DNA from: Clostridiales bacterium COT073_COT-073
Lineage (GTDB): Bacteria > Bacillota > Clostridia > Lachnospirales > Vallitaleaceae
Assembly: GCA_003858485.1 (NCBI GenBank)
Contig: RQYD01000003.1
Coordinates: forward strand, 62,001 to 126,000
Length of the DNA stretch: 64,000 nucleotides
Direction: 5' to 3'
This document shows, one piece after another, positions 62,267 to 64,000 of the stretch (positions are counted from its first letter, which is position 1; each line of letters begins with the position of its first letter). The notes below the pieces were generated by a model. It was not told where the DNA came from. It worked only from the letters and a program-made list of their open reading frames with translations, and did not search any database. The translations under genes and the position numbers were made by a program.

Positions 62267-62436
62267 TAAAATAATAATTAAAATATCCGGTCAAGTACAA
62301 GCAGCTTACTTTAACGGTAGATGGGAGTCCGGATAAGGAGAATTCCTCTGAGAAATCCATACCATTTACCTGCCAAAAAGAATAAGTTCATGAGCAATTT
62401 TCTTGCTTATAAACTTATTATACGAGGAGGACAGAA

Positions 62437-64000
62437 ATGAAAAAAATGAAAAGGTATTTATTGATCTTAGTGTTGGTAGCCAGCTTATTGTTTGAAGTTT
62501 CAACTACAGCTGCGGATATGACCGGGAATGCACCTTCGATTTTGTGGTTAAGCAAGAATTATGAGTGGGTGCTTGCCTTTTCAGAAGGTTTGGCACCGGT
62601 CCAGGACAAAAATGGTAAATGGGGATTTATTGATACTTCCGGTAAGGAAGTGGTATCCTGTCGCTATGATCATGTCTTTCCTTTTTCTGAAGGCCTGGCA
62701 GCGGTCGGAAATGTAGACAAGGATACGCAGATCGGTAAGCATGGCTACATCAATGCAAGAGGGGAAGAAATAATTCCCTTGCAATATGAATATGAAACGG
62801 CCACCGAGTTTTTGGATGTGGCTTCTTTTTCCGAAGGGCTGGCCCCCGTAAAAATGAAAAATGGCAAGAAGGGCTATATTAATAAGCAGGGAAAGGTCGT
62901 GATCGCACCCCGATATGATATGGCAATGAAGTTTCAGGAGGGACTGGCAGTAGTCAGTCAGGCCGATAAAGAAAGTTATATTGATAAAACCGGACAGGCA
63001 TTGATCAGTCTGCCATCTGGTAAAATAGGCTATCCTTTTGCTGAGGGACTGGCCCAGGTGATTGATAAAAATAATAAAACCGGTTATATCAACCGGCAGG
63101 GAAAGCAGGAAATTGCAGCCCGTTATGGTAATAGCTGGATGAACTTTTCTACTTTTTCTGAGGGACTGGCAGCGGTCGTTCAAGACAATAAGATTGGTTA
63201 CATTGATCATCAGGGCAAAACTGTCATTCCGTTTCAGGAATATCAGGAAGTGCTGCCCTTTTCCGAGGGCATGACCGCAGTTGGAGTGCATGTTCCCTTT
63301 AAAGAGCATATTATTTTGTGCCACTGGGGATATATGAATCGGGATGGTGAGCTGGTGATCCCTCTGCTGTATGAGGCTGAAGTTTCCGATATGAATGGAA
63401 CAGCGCTAACTGAATGGAATTCCTTTAAAGAAGGTCTGGCAGCGGTGCAAAAAGGTGACAGATATACTTATATTAATCAAAATGGTGTGGAAATATTTCC
63501 GTTTGGTATGTTTGATCAAATTACCGCCTTTTCCGGCGGATATGCCATGGTTAAAAAGAATGCCAGATGGGGGATTTTGACCAATCCTTTAACAACCGGA
63601 GTTCAGCCGGTATGGCGAAAAGAAGCAGTGATGGCAGCTTATAGTAATGTGAGGGTGTCGGTAAACGGGAAAAGACAGAGCGGAGTGGAAATTTATAATA
63701 TTGGTAACCGGACTTTCTTTAAGTTAAGAGATATCGCTCAGTTAATGAATCATACTAAAAAATCCTTTGCGGTGGAATGGAATGGTTCAAAGAAACAGAT
63801 TTCATTAATTACCGGTAAAATTTATCAGGCCCGGGGAAACGAACTACAGGGCGGTGATGGCCAAGATAAGACAGCCATCTTGTCAGATGCGGTAGTTGAA
63901 ATTGATGGCAAGTCGGTGACCTTGACCGCCTATGTCATTAATGGTCATAATTATTATAAAATAAGGGATCTGGCAGAAGCCCTGGACATTGATGTGGATT
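62437..64000 (+). CDS. Secreted WG-repeat protein with copper-amine-oxidase-like domain, 3' end cut by window
   Basis: The frame is open from ATG 62437 (after GAGGAGGAC) to the window end, at least 521 residues. A signal peptide (MKKMKRYLLILVLVASLLFE) leads to about eight WG (KWG) repeats of 35-55 residues. These have the pattern FSEGLA-x-V, then KxGYIN or KWGFID, G, and VIP or EVV: 'FSEGLAPVQDKNGKWGFIDT', 'FSEGLAAVVQDNKIGYIDHQ', 'FPFSEGMTAVG'. From about residue 400 a domain resembling the copper amine oxidase N-terminal (stalk) domain begins: 'RVSVNGKRQSGVEIYNIGNR' and 'FKLRDIAQLMNHTKKSFAVE', continuing with 'NYYKIRDLAEALDIDVD' at the edge. Such domains are common in clostridial surface proteins and are not enzymes. 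The role is unknown, probably surface binding. Confidence 0.9.
   Translation, partial: MKKMKRYLLILVLVASLLFEVSTTAADMTGNAPSILWLSKNYEWVLAFSEGLAPVQDKNGKWGFIDTSGKEVVSCRYDHVFPFSEGLAAVGNVDKDTQIGKHGYINARGEEIIPLQYEYETATEFLDVASFSEGLAPVKMKNGKKGYINKQGKVVIAPRYDMAMKFQEGLAVVSQADKESYIDKTGQALISLPSGKIGYPFAEGLAQVIDKNNKTGYINRQGKQEIAARYGNSWMNFSTFSEGLAAVVQDNKIGYIDHQGKTVIPFQEYQEVLPFSEGMTAVGVHVPFKEHIILCHWGYMNRDGELVIPLLYEAEVSDMNGTALTEWNSFKEGLAAVQKGDRYTYINQNGVEIFPFGMFDQITAFSGGYAMVKKNARWGILTNPLTTGVQPVWRKEAVMAAYSNVRVSVNGKRQSGVEIYNIGNRTFFKLRDIAQLMNHTKKSFAVEWNGSKKQISLITGKIYQARGNELQGGDGQDKTAILSDAVVEIDGKSVTLTAYVINGHNYYKIRDLAEALDIDVD

Noticed and set aside
62581-63324. 247-codon reverse frame opposite the WG-repeat gene
   Set aside because: Its apparent internal repeats are the complement of the WG repeats; the forward frame has a signal peptide and ribosome binding site.

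Overview
The window looks like a chromosomal segment of a low-GC Gram-positive bacterium of the class Clostridia, most likely near Lachnospiraceae. This rests on consensus TTGACA/TATAAT promoters with 17-18 bp spacers, strong AGGAGG-type ribosome binding sites, a GlgC/GlgD pair, a DUF6062 protein, three S-layer-homology (SLH) proteins, a ClpE-like unfoldase and a B12-independent glycyl radical enzyme. I cannot name a species.

Layout. 1-2.9 kb: the end of an iron-complex (FecBCD-type) ABC importer. 3-8.2 kb: a hypothetical protein, a HAD phosphatase, a DUF2179 membrane protein and the glycogen genes glgC-glgD. 8.6-12.3 kb: a 1247-residue SLH surface protein. 12.8-15.5 kb: ylxM-ffh-rpsP-khpA, ending at a hairpin where rimM-trmD-rplS usually follow. 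15.6-19.6 kb: DUF6062, then a reverse-strand fruR-fruK-fruA block whose fruA is reduced to fused scraps, and a DUF4282 protein. 19.9-25.2 kb: a heterodimeric ABC exporter, a YbaK-family deacylase and a DUF2920 hydrolase. 25.2-29.7 kb: two tRNA-Leu genes with duplicated 3' sequences, then a second SLH protein with a 525-bp tandem repeat. 30-36 kb: queH, a patatin-like lipase, a ClpE-like ATPase and a SleB-type hydrolase. 36.2-47 kb: a LacI regulator divergent from a catabolic operon (glycyl radical enzyme, activase, rhamnulokinase-like kinase, three-gene sugar ABC importer, FucA-like aldolase, fucO remnant). 47-49 kb: mobile-element debris and an Rpn-type nuclease. 49.2-57.8 kb: miaB-mutS and a tightly packed ybaB-recR-SLH-AIRS-Lrp-aminotransferase operon. 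58.3-64 kb: trmL, a MATE exporter, a methyltransferase, an alpha/beta hydrolase and a WG-repeat surface protein cut by the window end.

Two themes stand out. First, the 37.5-47 kb operon looks like a deoxy-sugar (fucose/rhamnose-type) pathway. Its glycyl radical enzyme keeps the catalytic Cys433, Glu435 and Gly779, but appears to have replaced the residues that bind small diols in glycerol/propanediol dehydratases. The operon has no isomerase, no aldehyde dehydrogenase and no microcompartment genes, so the substrate is open. A shared operator (TG-AACAAGTT-CA core) lies in front of both the regulator and the operon. Second, the genome shows repeat activity and gene shrinkage. A 240-bp family of non-autonomous elements with inverted ends and 7-bp AT-rich target duplications occurs at five places, and two genes (fruA and fucO) have been whittled down by several internal deletions while both ends or key catalytic motifs remain readable.
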